Below are positions 15,382-23,625 of a stretch of DNA of 60,175 bases, piece by piece; position 1 is the stretch's first letter; each line of letters opens with the position of its first letter. This DNA comes from Raoultibacter massiliensis (lineage in GTDB: Bacteria; Actinomycetota; Coriobacteriia; Coriobacteriales; Eggerthellaceae), in contig NZ_LT962671.1 of NCBI RefSeq assembly GCF_900199545.1, positions 858,638-918,812 of the forward strand. Reading direction: 5' to 3'. The notes under the pieces are model-generated. The model did no database searches. It saw only the letters and a program-made list of their open reading frames with translations, and was not told where the DNA came from. The position numbers and the translations under genes were made by a program.

Positions 15382-17646
15382 TTAAGCTTTTTCGACTTCC
15401 ATGAGAAACGACGATATATCGGGGGATTGCGAGAGCGGGTCGCGCGTGACGTTGTCGACGAGCCTGTTCATGTTGCTGTCGGGCTTGTCCCACGGGTTTC
15501 CCCAGCCGCCGTCGACCCATGCGACGCCTGGCTTGACGCGCTCGGATACGCGCAGGGTGAAAAACGCCTCGCCCCTGTGGGAGAACGCCCTGACCGCGTC
15601 ACCGTCTCTGAGGTTGCGAGCTTCGGCGTCCGCCGGGTTCAGGCTCAGCTCGGGCTCGGGATGATTCTCGAGCAGGTAGGGGTTGTTGCGGTACTTGTAG
15701 TGCACGTAGTGCACGGTGCGGCGGTTCGTTCCGACGAGCGGGTACTTCTCGGCCAGCTCGGGGCTTCCCTCGGGCGTGCCGAACCCGGGCACGTAGTTGG
15801 GCAAAGGATCGTAGCCGTTCTTCTCGAACGGAATGCTGTAGAGCAGCACTTTGCCGTTCGGCGTGTCGAAGCCGGGTTCCCCGTCGGGGCGCAGGCCGCC
15901 CGTCTCGTACTTGCGGTAGTCGTGGGTGCCGACGATCTGAACGGGGTTGTCCTGGTAATCGGCCAGGGTAAGGCCGCTCGGGCTGAGCGCGTACTCGATG
16001 AACTCCTCGTCGGTCGTCCACGGATAGCCCTCGTCCATTCCCATAGAGCGTGCGAGCTCGATCTCCATCGCGTACGGGGTCTTGCATTCGTGCAAGGGCT
16101 CGATCGCGGGCTGGCGAAGTGCGACGACCGCTCCCTTCTCGGAGGGATAGGTGCGGTAGTCGTAGCGCTCCGCCCATGTCACGTCGGGCAGGACGATATC
16201 GGCGAGCTGCTGGCACGTCTCTGTCATGAAAATCTCGGTGTAGCAGATGAAATCGAGCGTTTTCAGCAAATCGAGGTTTCGGTGGTAGTCGCCCTGCGCC
16301 ATGATGGTGTTGGTGTGGTATCCCATGATGCCGCGCGGCGTGTAGGGCTCGCCTGTCTCGATGGCGTCGAGAGCGCCGGGAAGCCCGTTCAGAAACATCG
16401 GATAACGCGTCGAGTTCACGTTCACCGCATCGGCGGTCACGGTCGTCTTCATGCCCGTCGGGTTGCCGTTTTCGACGGCGACGGGATGCCCGACTACCGT
16501 GGGGAAGCACACGTTGCAGCCTTCTTTGTCGAGCTTGCCGCATATCGCGCGTAAGCACCCGATCGCGCGGACCGCCTGCACGCAGTTGCTGTGCAAAGCG
16601 AGGCTGTTCCCCTCGTGCAGCGCCGCTTTCTCGGTCGTGGCGTAGAGGCGCGCGAGCTCGCGGATGGTGTCGGCGGGCACGTCGGTGATGCCTTCAGCCC
16701 ATTCGGGCGTGCACGGCTCGACGCACGTCTTGTAGTCGTCGAATCCGTGGCACCAGGCGTCGACGAAGTCGTGGTCGTAGAGGTCTTCTGCGAGGATGAC
16801 GTTCGCCATCGCGTTGGCTAAAGCGCCGTCGGTCGAGGGCTTGATGGGGATGAACTGGTCGGCTTTCGCGGCGGTCTCGGTGAAGATGGGATCGATGACG
16901 ATGAGCTTCGCGCCGCGCTCCATCGCATCGAGGATGGGGGAGGCGTTGCCGTGCTTCTCGTAGCACATGTAGGCGCCCGGGCGAAGCGACGCGAAGGGGT
17001 TGCCACCCCAGCATATGATGAGGTCGGTGTTGTTGTAGTCCTCTTCGTCGCGGAAGCCGTAGGTGCTCTTGAGCGCGACGAGACGCGGCACGAAGCACAG
17101 GTTCGGGGCGCCTACCATGTTGTTGGTGCCGTAGCGTGCGTAGAACTCGCAGAACGCGTTGCGCACGATGTTCTGCACGGGCGCGCCGTTGGTGTAGAGA
17201 AGCGTCTGCGCACCGTATTTGTCCTTGATCGCGTTCAGCTGCTCGCCGATGAACGCGTACGCCTCATCCCAGCTGACGCGCTTCCATTCGTCCGCGCCGC
17301 GCTCGCCGACCCGCATCATGGGGTATTTCAGGCGGTCGGGCGAGTAGACGACGTCGACGAACGCCTGGCCCTTCGGGCAGAGCGCTCCCTGGTTGAAGGG
17401 ATGCTCCGGGTCGCCTTCGATCGAGATGATGACGCCGTCTTGGATGTTGACGACCACGCCGCAGTCGTTGTGGCAGTTGCCGCATGTCGTGCGCACTTTG
17501 GTTATGGGCGATTCGGACGTTTGCAGGGCTTCGCTGTCCTCGTTCTTTTCCTCGAGCGTCTTAGGCGAGCATCCGGTGGCGCTCAGTGCCGCTACCCCTG
17601 CGCAGGCAGCCGACAGCTTCAGGAAATTTCGGCGATTCAGTTCCAT
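15382..17646 (-). CDS. Molybdopterin-dependent oxidoreductase, DMSO reductase family, Tat lipoprotein
   Basis: A 754-residue catalytic subunit. The N-terminus has a Tat motif (NRRNFLK at residues 4-10) followed by a lipobox LSATGC ending at Cys26, so it should be exported folded and lipid-anchored. C55, C58, C62 and C90 bind a [4Fe-4S] cluster. Cys184 in GAPNLCFVPR lies where the molybdenum-ligating residue is expected. The C-terminal pterin domain contains GTNRRTVHYVHY and a terminal VDNVTRDPLSQSPD. ATG at 17646 follows GGAGGAGGA. The substrate cannot be read from sequence. In Eggerthellaceae this architecture, paired with a LuxR regulator, is typical of inducible reductases or dehydroxylases for dietary or host molecules. 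Confidence 0.88.
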   Translation of the reverse strand: MELNRRNFLKLSAACAGVAALSATGCSPKTLEEKNEDSEALQTSESPITKVRTTCGNCHNDCGVVVNIQDGVIISIEGDPEHPFNQGALCPKGQAFVDVVYSPDRLKYPMMRVGERGADEWKRVSWDEAYAFIGEQLNAIKDKYGAQTLLYTNGAPVQNIVRNAFCEFYARYGTNNMVGAPNLCFVPRLVALKSTYGFRDEEDYNNTDLIICWGGNPFASLRPGAYMCYEKHGNASPILDAMERGAKLIVIDPIFTETAAKADQFIPIKPSTDGALANAMANVILAEDLYDHDFVDAWCHGFDDYKTCVEPCTPEWAEGITDVPADTIRELARLYATTEKAALHEGNSLALHSNCVQAVRAIGCLRAICGKLDKEGCNVCFPTVVGHPVAVENGNPTGMKTTVTADAVNVNSTRYPMFLNGLPGALDAIETGEPYTPRGIMGYHTNTIMAQGDYHRNLDLLKTLDFICYTEIFMTETCQQLADIVLPDVTWAERYDYRTYPSEKGAVVALRQPAIEPLHECKTPYAMEIELARSMGMDEGYPWTTDEEFIEYALSPSGLTLADYQDNPVQIVGTHDYRKYETGGLRPDGEPGFDTPNGKVLLYSIPFEKNGYDPLPNYVPGFGTPEGSPELAEKYPLVGTNRRTVHYVHYKYRNNPYLLENHPEPELSLNPADAEARNLRDGDAVRAFSHRGEAFFTLRVSERVKPGVAWVDGGWGNPWDKPDSNMNRLVDNVTRDPLSQSPDISSFLMEVEKA

Positions 17647-17727
17647 GTTCCTCCTCCTTGCATATCGTGCTTGCGGATTCGCCGCAAAGCTTGCCAGCAG
17701 TGTGCGACGAGGCGAAAAACAAAGCTT

Positions 17728-17766
17728 CACCCCAATGGTGGTAGATGAATATTTCACCTTGGGGTG
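17728..17766. promoter_or_regulatory. Inverted repeat in the divergent reductase/luxR promoter region
   Basis: CACCCCAA (17728-17735) and TTGGGGTG (17759-17766) form a perfect 8-bp inverted repeat, centre-to-centre 31 bp (about three helical turns). It lies between the reductase operon and the LuxR gene, 21 bp upstream of a TACAAT -10 element (17787-17792) that lacks a good -35. It is a candidate operator for the adjacent regulator. Confidence 0.55.
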
Positions 17767-17814
17767 GTGTTCACCTCGGGTGTGGGTACAATGGGTGCCG
17801 GGGGTGGTAAGGCT

Positions 17815-19380
17815 ATGGCGGGAGATGCGAAAAAGAAAACCAGGGCAAGGGCGATCAAGCCGAGTGCGGAGTCGGTCGGGTTGTGCATAGGGCTCGGATC
17901 GTTCTTCTGCTGGTTTTGGTCGGTGATGCAAAACCCCAACATCCCCGTGCGCCAAGGTGCGGAAAACCCGGGGCATGCGCTGTATTGGACGATCGTCCTG
18001 GCGAGCGCGGCGCTTTCGTTTTTCGCCATCCTACTTTTGGCGAAAAAGGTTCCTGCGGAAAAGAGACGTTTCGTCGAATCCAGGGTGACGGCGGTGCTGC
18101 TTGCGGTTTTCACCGTGGTTTCCTACGTGCCCAGGCTCAGCGGGATGGAAACGCTCGGTAGCGAGTACGCCGAAATCGTGACGGTGGGCTTGCTTGCAGC
18201 ATGGCTGTTCGTGCAATGGGGCTCGATCGTGGGGAACCTCGGTCCGCGAAGGCTGCTTACGGTGTCGAGCGCGTCTCTTCTCGTTTCGTTCGCGGTAGCC
18301 GTCGTGTTCTATCATTTCGAAGCGAGCTTGGCGACGACGCTGCTCACGTTTCTCCCCTTCGCTTCTTCCGGCGCGATGTTCGCCTGTCGCGCATCGGGGT
18401 GGGGGGTCGATCCTGCGGGGAGCGAGCCTTCGGCGGAAGCGGCGAAGGCGGGTGCGTGGCATTTCTACGTAACGGTACTCGTGCAGGGTATGGCGTTCGG
18501 GCTCCTGCATTTGCTGTACAGCACCATAACGCTCGAGCAATGCAGCGATCCGTACTGTCCGCTAAGGTTTCTCAATGCGTTTTTCCCGCTTGTCTCGGTG
18601 GGGGACTTCTACGGATTCATGAGCATTTTCGGCGTTGCGCTGGCGGCGGGGATTGTTTTGCTGAGCACAACGGTGCTGCGCCTGAACTTTCGCAAACTCA
18701 TCTACGTGGTGGGCTTTCCCCTGATGGCGGTTGGGTTTCTGATTCTTGCTTCCGACACGGGTTTTCGCCTGACCGAGGTGGTGAGCCATGCATCGGGGGT
18801 CAACTTCACCGCGGGCGAGGTGGTCTACATCGCCGGGTACTATTATGTCGTCGTGACCACGTGGGCTTTGTGCTCGTATCTGGTGCGCATGAAGAAGGGC
18901 GACCGTGTGACGGTGTTCGCCCGGTCGGGATTGGCCCTCGTATCGGGTCAGCTGCTCGGGTTTCTGTCGAGCATGGTAGTCGGTTTCGAGCATCTTTCAC
19001 GCGCCGATTTCTGCACGATGGCGATCTTTCTGCTCATGCTCGCGAGCCTGCTCATCGCAACGAATGACCGGCTGTGGAGCGAGTGGGGCGGCGTTCGCCC
19101 CAACGAGGCGGACCGTCCGAGCGCGTTTAGGGTCGCCTGCGAAGCGGTGGCGCGTCGCTACCGCCTTACCGAGCGGGAGCAAGACGTGCTGATCCTTCTG
19201 GCTCGCGGACGCAACATGTCGTTCATCGCCGACAAGCTCTGCGTGACCAAAGACACCGTGAAAACGCACTGCCGCAGCCTGTACCGAAAGCTCGAGGTGC
19301 ATTCCCAACAGGAGCTGATCGACAAGATCGAGGCGGAGATCGGCGTGGATAAGGACCAGCGGCTTTTCGGAGGCAGCTAG
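17815..19380 (+). CDS. Membrane-spanning LuxR-family transcriptional regulator
   Basis: 521 residues. About twelve hydrophobic segments fill residues 20-420 (for example SVGLCIGLGSFFCWFWSVM and MAIFLLMLASLLIA). A cytoplasmic C-terminal LuxR/GerE helix-turn-helix (YRLTEREQDVLILLARG ... TKDTVKTHCRSLYRKLEVHS) follows. Such transmembrane LuxR proteins are expanded in Eggerthella and relatives beside molybdopterin enzymes and can act as inducers of them. Here it is divergent from a reductase operon with a shared inverted repeat. ATG at 17815 is chosen because a TACAAT promoter element covers the earlier ATG at 17791 and GGTAAGG precedes 17815; upstream starts are possible. Confidence 0.88.
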   Translation: MAGDAKKKTRARAIKPSAESVGLCIGLGSFFCWFWSVMQNPNIPVRQGAENPGHALYWTIVLASAALSFFAILLLAKKVPAEKRRFVESRVTAVLLAVFTVVSYVPRLSGMETLGSEYAEIVTVGLLAAWLFVQWGSIVGNLGPRRLLTVSSASLLVSFAVAVVFYHFEASLATTLLTFLPFASSGAMFACRASGWGVDPAGSEPSAEAAKAGAWHFYVTVLVQGMAFGLLHLLYSTITLEQCSDPYCPLRFLNAFFPLVSVGDFYGFMSIFGVALAAGIVLLSTTVLRLNFRKLIYVVGFPLMAVGFLILASDTGFRLTEVVSHASGVNFTAGEVVYIAGYYYVVVTTWALCSYLVRMKKGDRVTVFARSGLALVSGQLLGFLSSMVVGFEHLSRADFCTMAIFLLMLASLLIATNDRLWSEWGGVRPNEADRPSAFRVACEAVARRYRLTEREQDVLILLARGRNMSFIADKLCVTKDTVKTHCRSLYRKLEVHSQQELIDKIEAEIGVDKDQRLFGGS

Positions 19381-19444
19381 CGAGAATGCGAGCCTGCCGC
19401 CTTTCGGTCGCCGCTCTACTGCCTCATGGCAATCCCTCGAATCC

Positions 19445-19664
19445 GTGAGCCGAATTCCGTATTTTTGCCGAAAAGAACCGATCTGAAGGCGCGTGGCGGC
19501 AAGCCGATGCCGAGGCTGATTCGGGGTTTGTGAAAGGCCAGGTCAAAGGTTTGCATGATAGCCTACTCAAGCGACGTTTCTCCAGTAGTCCTCAACAAGG
19601 CCGCCCAAACGGAGAAAATCTCTTCAGATCGGTGTTTTTCGGTAAAAAACGAACAATCGGTGTG
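19445..19664. repeat. ~220-bp interspersed repeat, copy 2
   Basis: The second copy of the element at 13574-13794, same orientation. It shares GTGAGCC at the left, the TTTTTGCCGAAAAGAA..CGA-TCTGAAGGCG arm (19462-19491), the CTCTTCAGATCGG and TTTTTCGG right arm (19619-19642) and the final CAATCGGTGTG. It lies 65 bases after the LuxR gene and ends 134 bases before the next gene. The rest of the 418-bp gap holds nothing I recognise. Confidence 0.7.
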
Positions 19665-19798
19665 CTATATTGCTTCGAAAATGAGCCAATGCAGGCGCTC
19701 TTCCTTTTTCGGAAGCTGCCCGACGGAAACCGACGCCCTCGTTTCCCTTCACGCTTGCAAGATCCTCTCGACCAAGGGCTTTCGAAGGATTGCGTCTT

Positions 19799-20791
19799 AT
19801 GGCTGACTCGAACGTTTACTTCGGATACCAAACCGCATTGCAGATTCTGAGAGCGGTCGATTCGTCGAGGCGCGGCGTTGCGCGATACGATGATCGCAAG
19901 CTGCCCGATCGCGCTCTTGGCGGCGAGGCGCTTGCGGGAATCATCGAGCGTCTCTGCGCGATGCATCCAGGACTGCACATTGATTTGCCTGCTCATGTTC
20001 TGGTAGGCGGGGATGCCCATCGGCGTTTGTCGCGCGATTGCACTGAGCACGTGTTTTCGGCATCGCTTTCGGGCATGCCGTTCTATCGCTTGGACAAGGG
20101 GGTGTATGTAGCCGCCCCGCATCTCGCCTTCACCAATATCGCATCGGCTGAAAAGAGCCGGGTCGCCCTGCAAGAGCTGGCTTACGAACTATGCGGGACG
20201 TATCAAACTCGAAGGACGGGGGTCGCTTCTGCTTATGACGTTTCGCCTCTTTCCTCGGTCCGGAGTCTGCGCGATTTCGCATCGGCCAACAGCTCGCTTC
20301 GCGGTGCGAGAAAGGCGGGAAGGGCATTGCGGCACGTTGCGAACGGGTCGGCTTCCGCGCGCGAGACGAAGTTGGCGCTCGTTTCGGCGCTGCCTTACGC
20401 TCAAGGCGGCTACAACATGGGCGTTCCTCATATGAACTACGAAGTGGAGGCGAGCCCCGCCGCTCGTGCTATCACGGGGAAATCCTTCTTCCGGTGCGAT
20501 CTTTGCTGGCCGGATGCGAAGGTTGCCATGGAGTATCAGAGCAGGGAATCGCATTCCGGCGAGGCGAGCCGCATCGGCGATTCGCGCAGGGCCAATGCGC
20601 TTGCATCTATGGGCTGGACGATCGTCGAGGTCACGAACGACGAGTTGGACAGCCTTGCCGCTATGGATACGATCGCCGAGACGGTGTGCCGGCATCAGGG
20701 CCGTTGCCTGCGACCCCGCATTTCGGATTATCGCGCGAGAAAGCTGAAGCTTCGACGCCAGCTTGCGCTTCCCGTGCGCTGCGGGTGGTGA
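19799..20791 (+). CDS. AbiEi/DUF559-like protein of unknown function (orphan)
   Basis: 330 residues, no confident named family. Residues ~90-140 (GMPFYRLDKGVYVAAP...LAYELCGTY) resemble the winged-helix/'GVY' region of AbiEi-type antitoxins. The C-terminal ~90 residues (FFRCDLCWPDAKVAMEYQS ... SRRANALASMGWTIVEVTND) resemble the DUF559/Vsr-like restriction endonuclease fold, with E-x-Q replacing the usual E-x-D. No toxin partner is adjacent, so it may be a solitary regulator or nuclease-fold protein. ATG at 19799 has GAAGGA about 10 bases upstream. The repeat copy 134 bp upstream may be relevant to its acquisition. Confidence 0.6.
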   Translation: MADSNVYFGYQTALQILRAVDSSRRGVARYDDRKLPDRALGGEALAGIIERLCAMHPGLHIDLPAHVLVGGDAHRRLSRDCTEHVFSASLSGMPFYRLDKGVYVAAPHLAFTNIASAEKSRVALQELAYELCGTYQTRRTGVASAYDVSPLSSVRSLRDFASANSSLRGARKAGRALRHVANGSASARETKLALVSALPYAQGGYNMGVPHMNYEVEASPAARAITGKSFFRCDLCWPDAKVAMEYQSRESHSGEASRIGDSRRANALASMGWTIVEVTNDELDSLAAMDTIAETVCRHQGRCLRPRISDYRARKLKLRRQLALPVRCGW

Positions 20792-20876
20792 GGTCGGCGC
20801 CGTGCTAAGGGGGTCTTCGGGCTCTTCGGCTTCGCCCGGCATCCCGCGCTCTTCGCCAGCCTCGGCCTCCCGCCAT

Positions 20877-20903
20877 CAAAAAAGCGCCCCGAGGAGGCGC
20901 TTT
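20877..20903 (-). terminator. Terminator of the alpha/beta hydrolase gene
   Basis: AAAGCGCC (20881-20888) pairs with GGCGCTTT (20896-20903). On the minus strand the stem is followed by a run of T (complement of 20877-20883), 26 bases after the hydrolase stop. Confidence 0.75.
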
Positions 20904-20928
20904 CCGCAAGCTGGACTATCGGCGCTTC

Positions 20929-21816
20929 TTACTCGAAGCGGCTGATGAAATTCTCGACGACGGCGAGGCACTCGTCGGGATGTGTGACGTTGGCGACGTG
21001 CGGCGCGCCCTGGATGAGCGCCCATTCGCAGTTGGGGATGAGGTCGACGCCCTCCTTGATGACGAACGGCGTCCCCTCGTCGTCGGTGCCCGAAAGCGCC
21101 AGGCACGGCACCTTGATGTTCTTCACCTCTTCGCGGATGTCCCAATCCTTCATTTTGCCCGTGACCACGAACTCGCTTGCGCCTTGCATGACCATGTAGC
21201 ATTCGCCTGCACCCTCGTTCGAGTCGATGATGAAATCGGGGTAGTCCTTCTCGTACAAGCCGATCACGTGGCGCTTGTAGTATTCGTCATAGGCGGCTTT
21301 CGCAGCGGGCGTCTCGTAGTCGCCGGTGCGCTCCGCTTCGGCGATGGCGTCCTGCATCTCTTGGGGCATGTACTTGATCAGGCGGTTTGCCTCTTCAAGC
21401 CAGGTTGCGATGCGCACGGGGGAGGAGTTGATCACAAACGAGTTCACGCCCGTGTCGTCTTTGAGCATGCAGCGCATGCCGAGCATGCCGCCCCAGGAGT
21501 TGCCGAACAGGTGGATGTCGTCGAGCCCGAGCGCCTCGCGTACGGCGTAGAACTCGTCAGTCCACAGATCGTAGTTGTAAAAGTCGTCCTCTTGATGGGG
21601 GATCGAGGATTTTCCGCAGCCGATCTGGTCGTAGAACACCACCTGGCGCCCGTATCTGTCGGCCATGTCTGCGTAGGTCAGAAGGTAGTTGTGGCAGTTG
21701 CCGGGCCCGCCGTGCAATACGAGCAGCGTCTTTTTGCCCGGCTGGTTCTCTCCGACGATCTTGCAGTACGTTTTGAAACCTCTGAAATCGACGTATTCTT
21801 CGCGAATTTCTGCCAT
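20929..21816 (-). CDS. Proline iminopeptidase-family alpha/beta hydrolase
   Basis: 295 residues, cytoplasmic. Seen: the oxyanion-hole HGGPGNCHNY (about residues 35-44), DQIGCGKSS, the nucleophile elbow GNSWGGMLG, a helical cap, the acid in LSGTDDEGTP and the catalytic His in GAPHVANVTHPDE. This is the prolyl iminopeptidase / L-amino acid amidase family, which removes N-terminal proline or cleaves amino-acid amides. Specificity within the family cannot be decided. Preceded by GAGAGGAGCC on its strand. It is monocistronic, between an orphan gene and carA, with its own terminator. Confidence 0.85.
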   Translation of the reverse strand: MAEIREEYVDFRGFKTYCKIVGENQPGKKTLLVLHGGPGNCHNYLLTYADMADRYGRQVVFYDQIGCGKSSIPHQEDDFYNYDLWTDEFYAVREALGLDDIHLFGNSWGGMLGMRCMLKDDTGVNSFVINSSPVRIATWLEEANRLIKYMPQEMQDAIAEAERTGDYETPAAKAAYDEYYKRHVIGLYEKDYPDFIIDSNEGAGECYMVMQGASEFVVTGKMKDWDIREEVKNIKVPCLALSGTDDEGTPFVIKEGVDLIPNCEWALIQGAPHVANVTHPDECLAVVENFISRFE

Positions 21817-22096
21817 GAAGGCTCCTCTCGATTGGCGGTCCGGTTCGGGTTGCAGCCGCAGGCGGGCGCCGCGCTGCGGCGACCGGGACCGTGCGGTGCT
21901 TGCTCCTTGATGAAAGTATGGGCGACCGGGTCAGATTTTGCAACTTGGAACAAGCTGTTCGGAGGTATCGGGCCCGGGCGGTTCGCGGAGCGCCCGCCCG
22001 GCGTGCCGGGAGCGTCGCCAAAAGTCGAATTCTGCATAAAACTGTGCAAATCGCCTTTTAAATTGCATTTCTGCCTAGTAATACGCACGATAGGAG

Positions 22097-22202
22097 TATA
22101 CTTGCATTCGACCTTTAAGGGCGGTTCAGAGAGACCGACAAGGCGCGCACCACAACCTATGATCAGTGCCTGTATGCGCCCGCTCCCAAGGGGCGCTTTT
22201 TT
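22097..22202 (+). promoter_or_regulatory. Promoter -10 and PyrR-responsive attenuator leader of carAB
   Basis: TATACT at 22097-22102 is a good -10; the -35 is weak. From 22112 the leader repeats the pyrR leader almost base for base: CCTT...AAGG and CGGT/ACCG stems with a TCAGAGAG loop. GCGCCC and GGGCGC (22176-22196) then form a terminator stem followed by six T. This puts carbamoyl phosphate synthesis under PyrR. AT-rich DNA upstream (22033-22080) contains TGCATAAAACTGTGCA, a possible but unproven second operator. Confidence 0.75.
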
Positions 22203-22234
22203 GTAGGCTGGGTGCCTAAACGGAAGGAAGCATT

Positions 22235-23623
22235 TTGAGTGAAATGAGCGAACGGTTACTGCGGGGAACCTCGAAGCCTCAGGGAGCGCCTGCGCTGCTC
22301 GTCTTGGAAGACGGCGCGGTGTTTCAGGGTTCGGCATGCGCGGCGAGTGGGGAGGTGTTCGGCGAGATCTGCTTCAATACCTCGCTCGAGGGCTATCTCG
22401 AAGTCATCACCGATCCCTCGTATGCGGGCCAGATCATCACGATGACCTACCCCCAGATCGGAAACTACGGCGTGAACCATGAAGACGCACAGTCCGATAG
22501 CCCCGCGCTGCGCGGGCTTGTTGTGCGCGACCTGTGCACGACGCCCTCCAATTGGCGTAGCACCCAGAGCCTGCCCGATTACCTGCGCGAGCACAACGTC
22601 GTGGCCGTCGAGGGGGTCGACACCCGTGCGCTCGTGCGCCACGTTCGCGACAACGGCGCCCAGCGCGCCGTGCTCTCGACCGTCGATACCGATGCGAAAA
22701 GCCTGCTTGCCAAGGTGCGCGCAAGCGAGTCGATCGTGGGCGCGAACCTTGCGGCCACCGTATCATGTAAGAGCGCCTACGAGTTCGACAGCCTCCCGGC
22801 AAGCCATGCGTTCGCCGTGTCCTCTCCCGCCGAGCGCCGCTACAAGGTTGTGGCGTACGACTGCGGAGCGAAACGCTCCATTCTGGAGAACCTGCTTCGC
22901 GCGGGCTGTTCGGTTGTGGCCGTCCCGTGGGATACTCCGGCCGAAGAGGTGCTCGCCATGGAGCCCGACGGCGTTTTTCTCTCGAACGGGCCGGGCGATC
23001 CGGAAGCCGTCGAGGGAACGTATCTGCAGGTTGAAAAGCTTTTGGGGAAGGTTCCCGTGTTCGGCATATGCCTTGGCCACCAGATGATCTGCAAGGCGGC
23101 GGGCGCACAGATCGAGAAGCTCAAGTTCGGCCATCGCGGCGGCAACCATCCGGTCATGAACCTGCTTACGGGCCGCGTCGAGATCACGGCGCAGAACCAC
23201 GGCTTCGGATTGCTGTTCCCGAGCCTCGGCGAGCTTGTGCCCGAGCTTTCGGGCGGGTTCAAGGGGCATGAAAGCGACCTGAGATTCTGGACGAACGCAC
23301 GCATCGCGCCCGTGGTTCAAAATGAGAAATTCGGCCGCATCCGCCTCACGCATGTCAATCTCAATGACGGTACAGCGGAGGGAATCGCCTTGCTCGATAT
23401 CCCGGCGTTCTCGGTGCAGTACCATCCCGAGGCCTCGCCGGGGCCGACCGACGCCCACTACCTGTTCACGGCCTTCACCCGTCTCATGGACGGACGAGAT
23501 GATTACCTCGACATCGACATCGCCGCCGATCGCTTGGCGGGATGGACGTTCGGGGAGCAGGCTGCGACGGTGGCCGGCGCATCCGACCGAGAGCAAGATT
23601 CGATGACGGAAGGGGGGCGCTAG
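22235..23623 (+). CDS. carA: Carbamoyl phosphate synthase small (glutaminase) subunit
   Basis: Hydrolyses glutamine and channels ammonia to CarB. 462 residues, about 80 longer than typical. The N-terminal CPSase domain contains [20 protein letters not shown]; the class I amidotransferase domain has the catalytic Cys in VFGICLGHQ and His-x-Glu in [10 protein letters not shown]. The family normally ends near LFTAF; here about 60 extra residues follow ([19 protein letters not shown] and beyond) with no domain I recognise. A TTG start at 22235 is chosen because GGAAGGAAG precedes it closely; ATG at 22244 is the alternative. Confidence 0.93.
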   Translation: MSEMSERLLRGTSKPQGAPALLVLEDGAVFQGSACAASGEVFGEICFNTSLEGYLEVITDPSYAGQIITMTYPQIGNYGVNHEDAQSDSPALRGLVVRDLCTTPSNWRSTQSLPDYLREHNVVAVEGVDTRALVRHVRDNGAQRAVLSTVDTDAKSLLAKVRASESIVGANLAATVSCKSAYEFDSLPASHAFAVSSPAERRYKVVAYDCGAKRSILENLLRAGCSVVAVPWDTPAEEVLAMEPDGVFLSNGPGDPEAVEGTYLQVEKLLGKVPVFGICLGHQMICKAAGAQIEKLKFGHRGGNHPVMNLLTGRVEITAQNHGFGLLFPSLGELVPELSGGFKGHESDLRFWTNARIAPVVQNEKFGRIRLTHVNLNDGTAEGIALLDIPAFSVQYHPEASPGPTDAHYLFTAFTRLMDGRDDYLDIDIAADRLAGWTFGEQAATVAGASDREQDSMTEGGR

Positions 23624-23625
23624 GT

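Noticed and set aside
15364..16554. 396-residue plus-strand frame opposite the molybdopterin reductase
   Set aside because: Mirror of the reductase codon pattern; Val/Arg/Gly-rich with no motif.
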